A stretch of DNA of 64,000 nt from Gaiellasilicea sp963749515 (GCA_963749515.1 CAVVMR010000006.1:491928-555927); one strand, 5' to 3'. Numbered from the stretch's first letter, positions 52,801 through 61,349 are shown. Made by a program: numbers and translations. The notes: generated by a model not told the origin, from the letters alone.

Positions 52801-55166
52801 AGGGGATCCTCGGCAACAACTACTCGTTCGCGCAGGTGGACGCCCGCGGAGCGCTGTTCGACTTCATGGCGCCGATGGGCATCTGGAGCGGGATCAAGGT
52901 CGACGGGAGCGTCGCTTCGCAGGGCGCTCAGGTGAACCTGTTCAAGTCGACCGCCGGCATCAAGCTCGCAGGCGTCTACTACTGGCTCAACGACGCCGCG
53001 CACTGGACGTACACGCAGGAGTACGTGGCGGACACGACGACGGTGAAGACGATCGCGACCCATCGCACGCAGCCGCTCCGTGTCACGACGTACGCGTACA
53101 GCCCGAAGAACATCACCTTCCCGACCGACACGTCGAGCAACCCGATCCGAGGGTTGCTCGTGCAGCGCTACACGGTCGAGAACACGGGCGGCTCCTCGCT
53201 CAGCCCGACCTTCCTCTACTACCAGGACATGAACATCAACGGCGCCGACGCGCAGGACACCGTCACCTACCAGAGCGCCGACGACACGATGTACTTCCAC
53301 GACGGCGGCGACGCCGGCAGCGGCCGCACCCGCACGCTCGACTTCGGGCTCGCGATCAAGCCGGCCTCGACCTCGCGCAAGACCTACCAAATCACCGACG
53401 CCGCCTACCTCGCGCGCGACCTGACGATCAGTGCGAGCTCGAGCACGGCGATGGACGTCTTCCTCACCGGCTCGAACACGGGCTCGACCGGCGGGAACCT
53501 GTACACGAGCCACGTGAAGCGGGCCGTCGACTGGTTCAAGGCGACCGACATGGGCACGATCCGGACGACGACGGAGAGCTTCTGGACGAGCCTGCTCTCC
53601 GGCGCCACGACGTTCGAGTCGCCCGACAGCACCTACAACTCGCTCTACAAGCGCAGCATCCTCACGTCGTACCTCTACTTCGACGCCGAGACGGGCGGAA
53701 TGGGCGCCGGCTCGTTCAACGGGGCCTACTTCTACGTCTGGCCGCGCGACGCCGTCTACGGCGCCGTGACCCTGGATCGCGCCGGGATCAACGACGTTCC
53801 GGCGAAGGTGTACGAGTGGCTCTGGAACGTCGCCGAGAGAGACAAGCTCGGCAACGACATCGGCGGCGACGGCGTCTACCACCGTTTCTGGTACCAGAAG
53901 TACACGGTGGACGGAAAGCGGGAGTGGGTGAACCCGCAGATCGACGAGACCGCCGCGATCCCGTGGGGCGCCTGGTTCCACTTCACGCAGACGGGCGACA
54001 CCTCGTTCATCACCACCTACAAGGACCTCGTCAAAGAGGCGGCGACGGTCTCCTCGGAGGAGAACGCGCACAGCTGCCTCAACTACGACGGGACCCTGAA
54101 GCTGATCTACAGCCAGAACATCTGGGAGGACAAGTGGGGCTACTTCCTCTATTCGAACGCGAACGTCGTCGCCGGGCTCCGTGACGGCGCCGCGTTCATG
54201 GGAGAGGCCGGCGACACGACGGCGCAGACCACCTTCAACACGCGGAAGAGCGACTTCGAGTGGGGGATCGCGAACAGCCTCTACAACTCCACGACCAGCC
54301 GCTACGACCACGGCCGCTACGTCAAGAAGGTCGGCTATTGCACGGACTCCGGCCTCGAGTTGAACCGGGACGTGTCGGCGGACGTCGACAACCTCGGTCT
54401 CGTCTCGCCGTTCAAGGTGAAGCCCTCGACCGACACGGCCGTCGTCAACACGCTGAACGAGGCCGAGCCGGCCCTCACCGACTTCAGCGAAACGAAGTCG
54501 GCCTACGGCGGCGTCCTCCGCTACCGGGCCGACCAGGAGGAGCGGTACGGCGAGGACTACCGCGACCACGGCGACGCGTACTACGACGGCGGGCCGTGGA
54601 TGATGCCGACGAGCTGGCTCAGCGAGTACTACCTCGACTGGGCCGACGCGACCACCGGCACGACCCGGACCGACAAGGCGAAGACGTATCTCGACTGGGT
54701 GATCGGCCGCCTGGGCAACCTCGGGATCGGTTCCGAGCAGGTGGACGAGAACAAGAAGCCCGGCGAGTTCTCGCTCGAGACGGCCTGGGCGAACGTCTGG
54801 GAGTCGAACGGCAAGGTCGTCGACAACATGCTCGCGTTCGTCGACTACGACTACAACGCGAAGACGAATACCTTCAAGATGTGGCCGAAGATCCCCAACG
54901 CGTGGAGCTACCTCGGCTCGCGCGTGAAGGTGAAGAACGGCAACGTCTACGTGAAGGTGACGAAGTCGGCGGGCCAGCGCGCGGTCGATCTCGACAACAA
55001 CAGCTCGAGCGCCCTCGCCGTCGAGATCTACGTCCAGACGGACGCGAGCCCGTCGAGTGTGACCGGAACATCGTTGAGTTGGAGCTATGACTCGGCGAAC
55101 GGCCGCGTCAAGCTCTACGGCTCACTGGCCGCAAGCGCCACGCAGGACATCACCATCAGCTACTGA
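49851..55166 (+). CDS. Giant secreted GH66-CBM35-CBM35-GH15 alpha-1,6-glucan enzyme
   Basis: 1771 residues, uninterrupted. Signal peptide to about residue 34 (cleavage after ALA). Residues ~35-420 are the N-terminal beta domain and most of a GH66 barrel, with nucleophile Asp306 in GLHLDQMG and acid/base Glu385 in FHYSELWE. A CBM35 (about 425-551) is inserted before the barrel ends, as in cycloisomaltooligosaccharide glucanotransferases; the barrel and its C-terminal beta domain then finish near 740. A second CBM35 follows (about 753-878), with the same VGTNTNH-GY-G-GFVDGF core. Then comes a domain with YVHWGTNNWSG, possibly a starch-type CBM (about 880-980). Residues ~985-1700 form a GH15 glucodextranase-like unit: QIDETAAIPWG, Glu1426 in NIWEDKWG and Glu1629 in GSEQVDEN. 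One protein would therefore cyclise or cut dextran and also remove glucose. Confidence 0.87.
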   Translation: MRLTTAQRTAARAAFLTLLCAIFVLNPATPALAAPGDLIQRVYTDKARYSPNTSATVTVEIKNNTGATWNGTLYMDIRHLETVTYSTSQSLNVGAGATTTKTFAWTTPSTDFRGYHVEVRAGTTDSGATAIDVSSSWTRYPRYGYVDSFPTGQTQSESAAKIRQLSEDYHLNAIQFYDWMWRHEKVIKRTGGSIDDPWTDWAGNSISYDVVQDLVDSSHTYGMAAMPYFMLYAGLQNYQSTSGVNPQWGLFSDTGHASQRVFDFGDGDSNTNLWIFNPANTNWQNHIFREYDDAIGTVDFDGLHLDQMGNYWGGPYYDYWGNSVDLGNSFSSLINNAKEHASAYAYHTPTKAGQDVVTYNMVNGGAGAWGVNDVLSSSADFHYSELWENSTTYKHIDDFVRDARARTGNKAMVLAAYMNYYENTGTRYEAESATLNGVGTNTNHAGYTGTGFVDGFGDSGDYVQFSISVPEDGKYALVFRYANDTGTTNTRSVYVDGVDQAQIKFRDQANWATWERDAYHVATLTSGAHTIKLARDAADSGFVNLDSLTLGTFDDDSVRLANAAFATSGATHIELGEGDQMLGHPYFPNRSKQMRNSLKAAMKDHYDFITAYENLLFAPDLVAGDGGTQWISITGETLSGDATGGTIWASTKRNSGYDVVNLVNLVGNDGEWRNEAATPTTKTNLAVKYRLGPNASVSGVYVASPDVDHGKTSSLSYTTSSDSTGNYVSFTVPSLKYWDLVYVKRTFTAPGGAKYEAESAIKTAVGTNTNHTGYSGSGFVDGFATVNDSVSFLVEAATADDYYLRFRYANATGSTATRDVYVDGKFAGRVSMKSLANWDTWGNGVLTVRLNPGLHHVVFLFGASNATAINFDYLEVNKAYVWTFTNKVDRLPENYYLTLKVGVSGYVHWGTNNWSGTTDTWVAPNGSSNTAEDFEATIGPFTGDTEVNFTFAWDDNGDGTIDRWEGTDWSVGTNAPTNEYFQVQGILGNNYSFAQVDARGALFDFMAPMGIWSGIKVDGSVASQGAQVNLFKSTAGIKLAGVYYWLNDAAHWTYTQEYVADTTTVKTIATHRTQPLRVTTYAYSPKNITFPTDTSSNPIRGLLVQRYTVENTGGSSLSPTFLYYQDMNINGADAQDTVTYQSADDTMYFHDGGDAGSGRTRTLDFGLAIKPASTSRKTYQITDAAYLARDLTISASSSTAMDVFLTGSNTGSTGGNLYTSHVKRAVDWFKATDMGTIRTTTESFWTSLLSGATTFESPDSTYNSLYKRSILTSYLYFDAETGGMGAGSFNGAYFYVWPRDAVYGAVTLDRAGINDVPAKVYEWLWNVAERDKLGNDIGGDGVYHRFWYQKYTVDGKREWVNPQIDETAAIPWGAWFHFTQTGDTSFITTYKDLVKEAATVSSEENAHSCLNYDGTLKLIYSQNIWEDKWGYFLYSNANVVAGLRDGAAFMGEAGDTTAQTTFNTRKSDFEWGIANSLYNSTTSRYDHGRYVKKVGYCTDSGLELNRDVSADVDNLGLVSPFKVKPSTDTAVVNTLNEAEPALTDFSETKSAYGGVLRYRADQEERYGEDYRDHGDAYYDGGPWMMPTSWLSEYYLDWADATTGTTRTDKAKTYLDWVIGRLGNLGIGSEQVDENKKPGEFSLETAWANVWESNGKVVDNMLAFVDYDYNAKTNTFKMWPKIPNAWSYLGSRVKVKNGNVYVKVTKSAGQRAVDLDNNSSSALAVEIYVQTDASPSSVTGTSLSWSYDSANGRVKLYGSLAASATQDITISY

Positions 55167-55175
55167 GACCCTGCT

Positions 55176-55206
55176 GTGCGGGCGGCCGCCACATGGCCGC
55201 CCGCAC
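55176..55206 (+). terminator. Hairpin terminator after the giant glycosidase gene
   Basis: Perfect 12-bp stem GTGCGGGCGGCC / GGCCGCCCGCAC with a 7-base loop, starting 9 bases after the stop codon. No T-run follows, as is common in high-GC actinobacterial terminators. Confidence 0.75.
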
Positions 55207-55484
55207 GGTGACCTGCAGCAGCAGCCGGTCATGCCCAGGCGGAGTCGCTCCCCTTCCCTTGGGAAAATCCGACTTGGCCATGACACGCCGGAGGTCAAGT
55301 GACGAACTGATCCGCAACCTTCGGTTGGATCCGGGCGAACGTCACGATCCGGGCCGGCTCGCGCCGACTTTGGGCGTGAGCGACGGCTCGCGCGAGGCCT
55401 TTCGGATCGTTTGCTGCCCTAGCGTCCGACTGCGTTCGCGAACACAACAACAACAAATAGCTGCATTTGCAGGGCTTTTGTAAC

Positions 55485-55577
55485 GGGAGCGACGGGACTC
55501 GAACCCGCGACCTCCGGCGTGACAGGCTTGTTCCACCGGTACGACGATTGGCGACGATTGACGCGCTGCCGCTCTAT
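55485..55577 (-). repeat. tRNA-Asp 3'-half direct repeat, copy C
   Basis: 55485-55527 equals the 43-bp 3' half of tRNA-Asp; 55528-55577 is the shared arm with CGACGAT-TGG-CGACGAT (one or a few mismatches to A and B). Same orientation. Bounds the glucan locus on the right and the kinase module on the left. Confidence 0.85.
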
Positions 55578-56171
55578 TCATGCGGGTCTGCGGCCTTTCG
55601 ACGCCGACTTGTGCACGATCGCGCAGACTCGATTTCCGGCGTTTGCTGTCTTCTGCTGCCCAGACGCTGCGCCGCCGAGTCAAGGGGCTTTAGCCGCGAT
55701 CGGTCATGCTTCGACGGCCCTCCCGGCATGTTTTGGTCGCGGACGCCAACCGCCAAGAGCGGGCGCGACGGCGCCGGACCAGAGCACGCTCGCCCAGGCG
55801 ACCCGCCGAACACTGTTAGGGCGTGACGCGGAGAATGCCGCGAGCGATACCTGGAAGCCCGGGAGGGCACTAGCCCACTGCGTGTCGCAGGGGACGCACC
55901 AGAACCCGAGGACGTACCGACCTGGGACCACACTTGGGACGCGGAAGGCAAGTCGCGCCCCGTGCTTCTGCCATCGCGAGACGGATCGCTGAGTTGAGAG
56001 AAGGCGCGGCCGAACTTGTCCCGACTTCAGACCCTACGCTTTACAAGCACAGTCCACTACGGGAGGCGAGGGCCGAGGGCTCGTTCGCGCGGGGTCTGGG
56101 TGCGCCTGCGCGCGCCTCGGCGGTTTGGCTACCTAGAACGAGCTGAGGAACCAGCGAGACCTGATAGTCAA

Positions 56172-57728
56172 TCAGGCGGCCGAGCGCTCGATCGCCTCGC
56201 TGACGGCGGCGACGAGTTCTCTGGTCGTGAACGGTTTCGCGATGAAGTTAGCCTCGGCCGGAAGGGTGTGCTCGATGGTGCGGGGCATGTATCCGGACAT
56301 GTAGAGGACGGACATTCGGGGCTGACGCGCGACGGCTCCTTCGGCGATCTGGCGTCCGTCGAACGTCGGCGTGACCATGTCGGTCAGCAGGAGATCGAAG
56401 TGGGAGCGTTCACAGAGCGTGAAGGCCTCGGCGGCGCCGGCGACGACCTCGGCTTCGTATCCGTGCTCGTGCAACATCGTCGCAATCACACCGCGAACAC
56501 CTGGGTCGTCATCGACGACCAGTATCCGCCCTCCGACTCGGTGGCTGTGGACTGGAACGGGTTCCTCCGCGCCCGTGTCGGCTGCTGCGTCGACGAGTGG
56601 GAGATAGACCCGAAAGACACTGCCCCAACCGGGTTCGCTGTAGGCGGAGATGTAGCCGTTACTTTGGCTGACGATTCCGTAGACGGTCGAGAGGCCGAGT
56701 CCGGTCCCGTGTCCTTCCGGCTTGGTCGTGTAGAAGGGCTCGAAGATTCGTGCCACGGTTTGCTTGTCCATCCCGACGCCGGTGTCGCTGACGGCCAGCA
56801 TCGCGTAGCGCCCCGGCTGGGCGCCGAGATGCTCCTGCGCATAGGCCTCGTCGAGGACGACGTTTTTGGTTTCGATCGTCAACCGGCCTCCGTCGGGCAT
56901 CGCGTCGCGGGCGTTGACCGCCAGGTTGACGACCACCTGGTTCAGTTGGCCGGGATCCACTCGGACTGTTCCAAGATCTGAGTCGAGGGCACCGACGATC
57001 TCGACGCGTTCGCCGAGCAGGCGGTCGAGCATCGCTTGTGTGTCGGCAATCACGTGGTTCAGGTTCAGGTGGCGAGGCTGTTGGACCTGCTTTCGACCGA
57101 AGGCAAGCAGTTGTCGCGTCAGCGCCGCGGCCTGGTCTGCGGCCTTCAGGATTTCGTTCAGCCATGCGTCCGCACGTTCATCGGCGGGCGTCAACTTGAT
57201 GAGTTCGCCGTAGCCGCGAATCGCGAGTAGCTGGTTGTTGAAGTCGTGAGCGACTCCGCCTGCGAGCAATCCGATCGCCTCCATCTTCTGGGCTTGGTGC
57301 AGTTGTGCCTGGCTGTCTCGCAATGCGCGCAGGTCGTTGCGGCTTCGTAGCGCATATCGGATCGTGCGTTCGAGCAGCGCCGGAGTGACCTCGCCCTTGA
57401 CCAGATAGTCGGCAGCGCCAGCCCGAGCCGCCTCGACATCCACCTCACGGTCACCCTGGCCGGTCATGACGATTACCGGCAGGTCCTGGCGATCGGTCAG
57501 GAGTTCACGAACGAGTTCAATTCCGTCGTCCGGGCCGAGCCGAAAGTCGACTAGACAGACGTCAAAGTCGCGTTCCTGGACAGCGTTAAGGGCCGAGCGA
57601 CAATCACAGACCCAGTGGAGTGCATATCGGGGACCTTCGATCCTGGCGAACACATCCTTGGCGAGGAGATAGTCCTCTTCGTCGTCGTCGACGACCAGGA
57701 CTTCGAGGACGTTGTCCGCGCTCGTCAC
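56172..57728 (-). CDS. Hybrid sensor kinase: receiver - HisKA/HATPase - receiver
   Basis: 518 residues, cytoplasmic, no membrane helix. N-terminal receiver with phosphoacceptor Asp61 (CLVDFRLG) and acid pocket VVDDDEEDY; HisKA with His161 in GGVAHDFNNQLLAI; HATPase boxes NLAVNARDAMPDGG, DTGVGM and GTGLGLSTVYG; C-terminal receiver with Asp450 (LLLTDMVTP). Having receivers at both ends suggests it can accept phosphate from another kinase and pass it internally. It overlaps the upstream response regulator by ATGA. No DNA-binding output domain is present in the three-gene set. Confidence 0.87.
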   Translation of the reverse strand: MTSADNVLEVLVVDDDEEDYLLAKDVFARIEGPRYALHWVCDCRSALNAVQERDFDVCLVDFRLGPDDGIELVRELLTDRQDLPVIVMTGQGDREVDVEAARAGAADYLVKGEVTPALLERTIRYALRSRNDLRALRDSQAQLHQAQKMEAIGLLAGGVAHDFNNQLLAIRGYGELIKLTPADERADAWLNEILKAADQAAALTRQLLAFGRKQVQQPRHLNLNHVIADTQAMLDRLLGERVEIVGALDSDLGTVRVDPGQLNQVVVNLAVNARDAMPDGGRLTIETKNVVLDEAYAQEHLGAQPGRYAMLAVSDTGVGMDKQTVARIFEPFYTTKPEGHGTGLGLSTVYGIVSQSNGYISAYSEPGWGSVFRVYLPLVDAAADTGAEEPVPVHSHRVGGRILVVDDDPGVRGVIATMLHEHGYEAEVVAGAAEAFTLCERSHFDLLLTDMVTPTFDGRQIAEGAVARQPRMSVLYMSGYMPRTIEHTLPAEANFIAKPFTTRELVAAVSEAIERSAA

Positions 57729-58183
57729 GTGCTACGTCCGTTCGGGAGCTCGACGATCTCGAACCAATACTCCGACACGACACGCATCGCATCGACGAGA
57801 CCTGAGAAGGTCACCGGTTTCGTGATGAACGAGTTCACGCCGAGGTCGTAGGTACGGAAGATGTCCTCCTCGGCCTGGGAGGTCGTCAGCACGATGACCG
57901 GGATCTTCCGAAGCTCTGCATTGGCCTTGATCTCAGCCAATGCCTCGCGCCCGTCCTTCCTCGGCATGTTGAGGTCGAGGAGGATCAGGCCTGGTGTCGG
58001 CGAATCAGCGGCCTCCACGTAGCGGCCGCGACGAAGGAGGTAGTCCATCAACTCCTCGCCGTCATGGGCGGTGCGAAGGTCGTTTCCCAGGCGACTCTTT
58101 CGAAGAGCCTCCTGCGCCATCTCGAGATCCTCCTCGTCGTCGTCGACGAGCAAGATCGTGATCGGACGCCCACTGGCATTCAC
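57725..58183 (-). CDS. Stand-alone response regulator (Rcp1-like)
   Basis: 152 residues, a single receiver domain. Acidic pocket LLVDDDEEDLEMA, phosphoacceptor Asp70 in LILLDLNMP and Lys in NSFITKPVTF are present. The insertion between beta-3 and helix (PRKDGREALAEIKANAELRKIPV) is the Rcp1-type variant associated with phytochrome-like kinases. No output domain, so it relays phosphate. It lies between two histidine kinases with ATGA overlaps on both sides. Confidence 0.88.
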   Translation of the reverse strand: MNASGRPITILLVDDDEEDLEMAQEALRKSRLGNDLRTAHDGEELMDYLLRRGRYVEAADSPTPGLILLDLNMPRKDGREALAEIKANAELRKIPVIVLTTSQAEEDIFRTYDLGVNSFITKPVTFSGLVDAMRVVSEYWFEIVELPNGRST

Positions 58184-60006
58184 GAGTGCGGTTCTCCGGC
58201 GGATCCGTTGCGCCCGTTGGCGTGTGAGAGCGGCAGTGTGACGGTGAACGTCGCTCCTCTATCCGGCGCGCTCCTTGCCGTGATGTCGCCCCCGTGGCGC
58301 CAGGCGATCTTGCGAGCGATCGAGAGCCCGATGCCTGTCCCCTCATAGGCGGTTCGACTGTGCAGGCGCTCGAAAGCAGTAAAGACGCGCTCAGCGTACT
58401 GCTCGTCGAAGCCGATCCCGTTGTCCTCGACCGTGATCACGCAGCAGTCCGCGGCGGTTGTCTCTCCGGAAAAACGTGGCTCGCGTCCGGCAATAATGTT
58501 GCCGGAGATCCGAATGACTGGCGGCTCGCCTTCGCGGTGGAACTTGAGCGCGTTGCCGACCAGGTTCTGCAACAACTGCCGCATCTGGGTCTCGTCGGCG
58601 TCGATCACGGGCAGGTCACCGACCTGCACCCGGGCATTCAGCTCGACAACACTGGCCTCGAGGTCGGCGAGAACGTCCTCGGTGACCTTGCCGAGATCGA
58701 CGCGCTGAAACGCCTTTCCGCGGTGGCTGACGCGCGAGAAGTCGAGCAAGTCGTTGATCAACCGTTGCATCCGCTCGGCTGCGTTCTGCATCCGCTCGAG
58801 GTCCGAAGCCGATTCCTCCGGCAAGCTGTCACCGAGGCCCGTACGCAGCCGGTCGCCGAACATCCGGATTTTTCGCAGCGGCTCTTGCAGGTCGTGGGAG
58901 GCGACCGAGGAAAATTGCTCTAGCTCAACGTTCGAGCGGGCAAGCTCGCGAGCGTGCCCTTCGGCGGCAGCTGTCCGTTCGGCGACCCGCTCCTCCAGTG
59001 ACATGTTCACCGCGGTAAGGGCATCATTTGCTTCCTCCAGTTGCGCCCCGCTCAGCAGTGCGCGCCTCAGGAACAGCAGGCCGGCGCCGCCAGCCATTGC
59101 GAACGCGCCGAGCACGGAAAACAAGAGCCAGCTCCTCGAGCCCGCAAGGGCGGGATAGAGCCGGCTAGTCGGCTCGCTCAGCACAACCCGCCAACTTGAG
59201 CCCTGCACCGGAGCCGACGCGGCATACCGCTCTGCCTGAGCCGACGAGCGGTAGCTGCCGGCAGTCCCGGCGGCAAGCACGGTCAGCAGGCCGGGCGACG
59301 TCAGACGATCGCCCGCCTTCGCCGTTCCGGCCGAGCTAGCGAGTAGACGGTTATGGCTGTCCAACACATACGCCCGGCTTGAACTATCGCTGCGAGCGCC
59401 GCCGAGATAGCCGCTCAGGAACTGGAAGATCAGTTTCGCATCGAGAGCGTCGACCTTGACGCGCCGGCCAAACGGCGTCGCGAACGGCGAAGCCCACTCG
59501 ATGATCGCGCCCTTTCCGCTGGGGGCCGGCAGCACATCGGAGAACGAGGCGCGCCCAGCGAGCGCCTCGCGGATGTGCGGCGGGGTGCTGCTCACTCGAG
59601 CTCGCGCCACGGCGGGTGTTTCCCGAGACGCAGCGAGAATCGTGCCGTCCCCATCGAGGATCAGCGCATATGCTTGGCGAGAGCGCTTGGCCAAGGCTGT
59701 CAGGGCCTGCTCGTCCACCGCTCGTCCGCCGAACGCCTTCGCTGCGGTCGCCGCTTGGGCGCTGCCCGCGGTGGACGTGAAGATTGCAGCCGTCAGTTCA
59801 GCGGAGATCCTCGCCTCCGACCCGAGCCTCGTCTCTGCCTCGCGTCGGGATTGAGCCTGCGAATCGAGCAAGACATAGGTGAACGCGCCCAGGAGGGCCA
59901 CCACGAGCGCAAAGAAGCTGAGCAGCAGCCCCGGCCGAGGACCCAGCAGCCACCGTCGCGAGCGCCTCAACCAGACCAAGTCGAATACACCCAGGAAGCG
60001 CGTCAA
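58180..60006 (-). CDS. Membrane sensor histidine kinase
   Basis: 608 residues from TTG 60006 (GGAAAGG about nine bases upstream; no ATG is available). Two membrane helices (about 26-47 and 292-314) enclose a ~245-residue extracytoplasmic sensor of the dCACHE type, with a Ser/Ala-rich conserved YVLDSHNRLLAS segment. A coiled coil (about 320-365) leads into HisKA with His371 in SVASHDLQEPLRKIRMFG, then HATPase with QLLQNLVGNALKFH, DNGIGFDEQ and GTGIGLSIARKIAWRHGG. The HisKA variant and the downstream Rcp1-like regulator match phytochrome-type systems. It starts the phosphorelay operon. Signal unknown. Confidence 0.85.
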   Translation of the reverse strand: MTRFLGVFDLVWLRRSRRWLLGPRPGLLLSFFALVVALLGAFTYVLLDSQAQSRREAETRLGSEARISAELTAAIFTSTAGSAQAATAAKAFGGRAVDEQALTALAKRSRQAYALILDGDGTILAASRETPAVARARVSSTPPHIREALAGRASFSDVLPAPSGKGAIIEWASPFATPFGRRVKVDALDAKLIFQFLSGYLGGARSDSSSRAYVLDSHNRLLASSAGTAKAGDRLTSPGLLTVLAAGTAGSYRSSAQAERYAASAPVQGSSWRVVLSEPTSRLYPALAGSRSWLLFSVLGAFAMAGGAGLLFLRRALLSGAQLEEANDALTAVNMSLEERVAERTAAAEGHARELARSNVELEQFSSVASHDLQEPLRKIRMFGDRLRTGLGDSLPEESASDLERMQNAAERMQRLINDLLDFSRVSHRGKAFQRVDLGKVTEDVLADLEASVVELNARVQVGDLPVIDADETQMRQLLQNLVGNALKFHREGEPPVIRISGNIIAGREPRFSGETTAADCCVITVEDNGIGFDEQYAERVFTAFERLHSRTAYEGTGIGLSIARKIAWRHGGDITARSAPDRGATFTVTLPLSHANGRNGSAGEPHS

Positions 60007-60486
60007 ATCGGTGACCTTTCCAGCGGCGGGGGGTTGGCGCCGCTACGGCACTCTACGAAACCGGAGTCGACACTAGGCAACCTATCGGCCTACCGAGGGT
60101 TCCGCTTTAGGCCACTCGGAGTCTCGCGCCCACGGTTCACACGCGGGCTCAGACTTGAACACCCGCCGTTGCGCCGCAGAGGACATCCTCGAAACTTGAC
60201 TTCGGCAGTCGACGACCGCCGGTCGTCTAGGCCGGTCTTGGTGTTCTGGGCGGGGCGGGACGGGCGGGATTTTCGGCGCGAGCGCGATTTTCATCCATTG
60301 GCTTGCGGGGATTGCCGCGTCTCTGCGGAAGCGTCCGCCGACCTCCTGCGGGATCCGTGCGGGATCTACCGTTGTCTCACTTGGCGACACATGGATGCGC
60401 CGAGCAGCGGTACAGCTGGCTCAGGGAGTGAAGATGGTGCCAGCGATGTGACGCACACCACCCTGACATTTGGGCAGGTTCATCGC

Positions 60487-60520
60487 CGCGATTGAAGTAA
60501 TAGCGCGATTGAAGTAATAG
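60487..60520. repeat. Tandem 17-bp duplication
   Basis: CGCGATTGAAGTAATAG occurs twice head to tail (60487-60503 and 60504-60520), identical. AT-rich compared with its surroundings. Confidence 0.85.
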
Positions 60521-60712
60521 ACCGGATGACGCGGCCATCGACAAGCTCGACACTGCGCGGATAGCCGAGATCGTCGGAGCCGTCATCTCGGAGGGCGACC
60601 TCGGGCCCCAGGGTGCGGCCCTCGAGCACTCGCCGACCCGGCGGCGGGATGCCTGCAGGATGCGATACCAGGCATCGCTTTCCTAGCCAAACATCCCTGC
60701 GAAAGAGACATT

Positions 60713-60752
60713 TCTTCTACTGGCCTTCAGTGTCTTCTACTGGTCTTCAGTG
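60713..60752. repeat. Tandem 20-bp duplication
   Basis: TCTTCTACTGGCCTTCAGTG followed directly by the same unit with one C-to-T change (60713-60732, 60733-60752). Together with the 17-bp pair this marks a stretch with recent small duplications. Confidence 0.85.
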
Positions 60753-60914
60753 CCGACCGCCGGCCTAGTGGCCGGAACCAGGGCTGCGGGAGCTAGCGGC
60801 TTTAGCCGGCTTCGTGCGGGGCTTCCCGTAGCGGGATATGCGCGGGATGAAAGGAGGCCGGCGGTCGCTTACGCCTGAGTCGACAACAAAAAGTGCTGAT
60901 TTGCAGGTATGTTA

Positions 60915-60988
<74 letters not shown>

Positions 60989-61033
60989 CAGGGCGACGGA
61001 CAGTGTAGCCGGGGCGCTCAGTAGGGTGGCAGA

Positions 61034-61340
61034 GTGACGACGGTCGACTGGATCGCGGCGGCCGTGATCGGCCTCGCGGCGCTGAACGGGCTCCGCAGGG
61101 GCCTCGTTGGAGGCATCTTCTCCCTCGCCGGGATCGCCGCCGGCGCGTACTTCGGCGCGAAGCTCGCGCCCGAGCTCCTGTCCGGCAACGAGTCGGCGTA
61201 CACCCCGCTCGTCGCACTCGGCGGTGCGGTCGCGCTCGGCTTCCTGCTGCAGACCGTGGCGGTGACGGCCGGCAATGCGGTCCGCTCGAGCCTCTTCGTA
61301 GTGCCGCCGCTGCGCGCGCTCGACTCGGTCGGCGGGACCG
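61034..61340 (+). pseudogene. CvpA-like membrane protein, 3' end replaced
   Basis: About 102 codons from ATG 61034 encode a CvpA-type N-terminus: WIAAAVIGLAALNGLRRGLVGGIFSLAG, then three helices to PLRALDSVGG. In the family (colicin V production, and CvpA-protease proteins) further helices should follow, but after about 61340 the frame only reads the reverse complement of another gene until a stop at 61462. The gene is therefore truncated at a junction, either a real rearrangement or a chimeric assembly. Confidence 0.65.
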
Positions 61341-61349
61341 CCGAGCTGG

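Larger units (their letters stand above)
55167..56171. other. Non-coding region with terminator and tRNA-Asp remnant
   Basis: About 1 kb with no credible gene. It holds the hairpin at 55176-55206 and repeat C at 55485-55577, preceded by CAACAAATAGCTGCATTTGCAGG, which resembles the downstream flank of the intact tRNA. After repeat C, 55578-55680 is related to the flank of repeat B. The remainder (55700-56171) shows no gene or motif I can support. Confidence 0.6.
60007..60914. other. Non-coding region between kinase operon and tRNA-Asp
   Basis: About 900 bases without a credible gene. It contains two short tandem duplications (60487-60520 and 60713-60752, listed separately). Near its right end CAACAAAAAGTGCTGATTTGCAGG (60887-60909 approximately) directly follows the tRNA on its strand and, read on the minus strand, ends in a T-rich stretch that could act as the tRNA terminator. 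Confidence 0.55.

Noticed and set aside
52017..54569. 850-codon antisense frame opposite the giant glycosidase
   Set aside because: A shadow caused by strong codon bias; Val/Arg/Asp-rich, no domain, no ribosome site.
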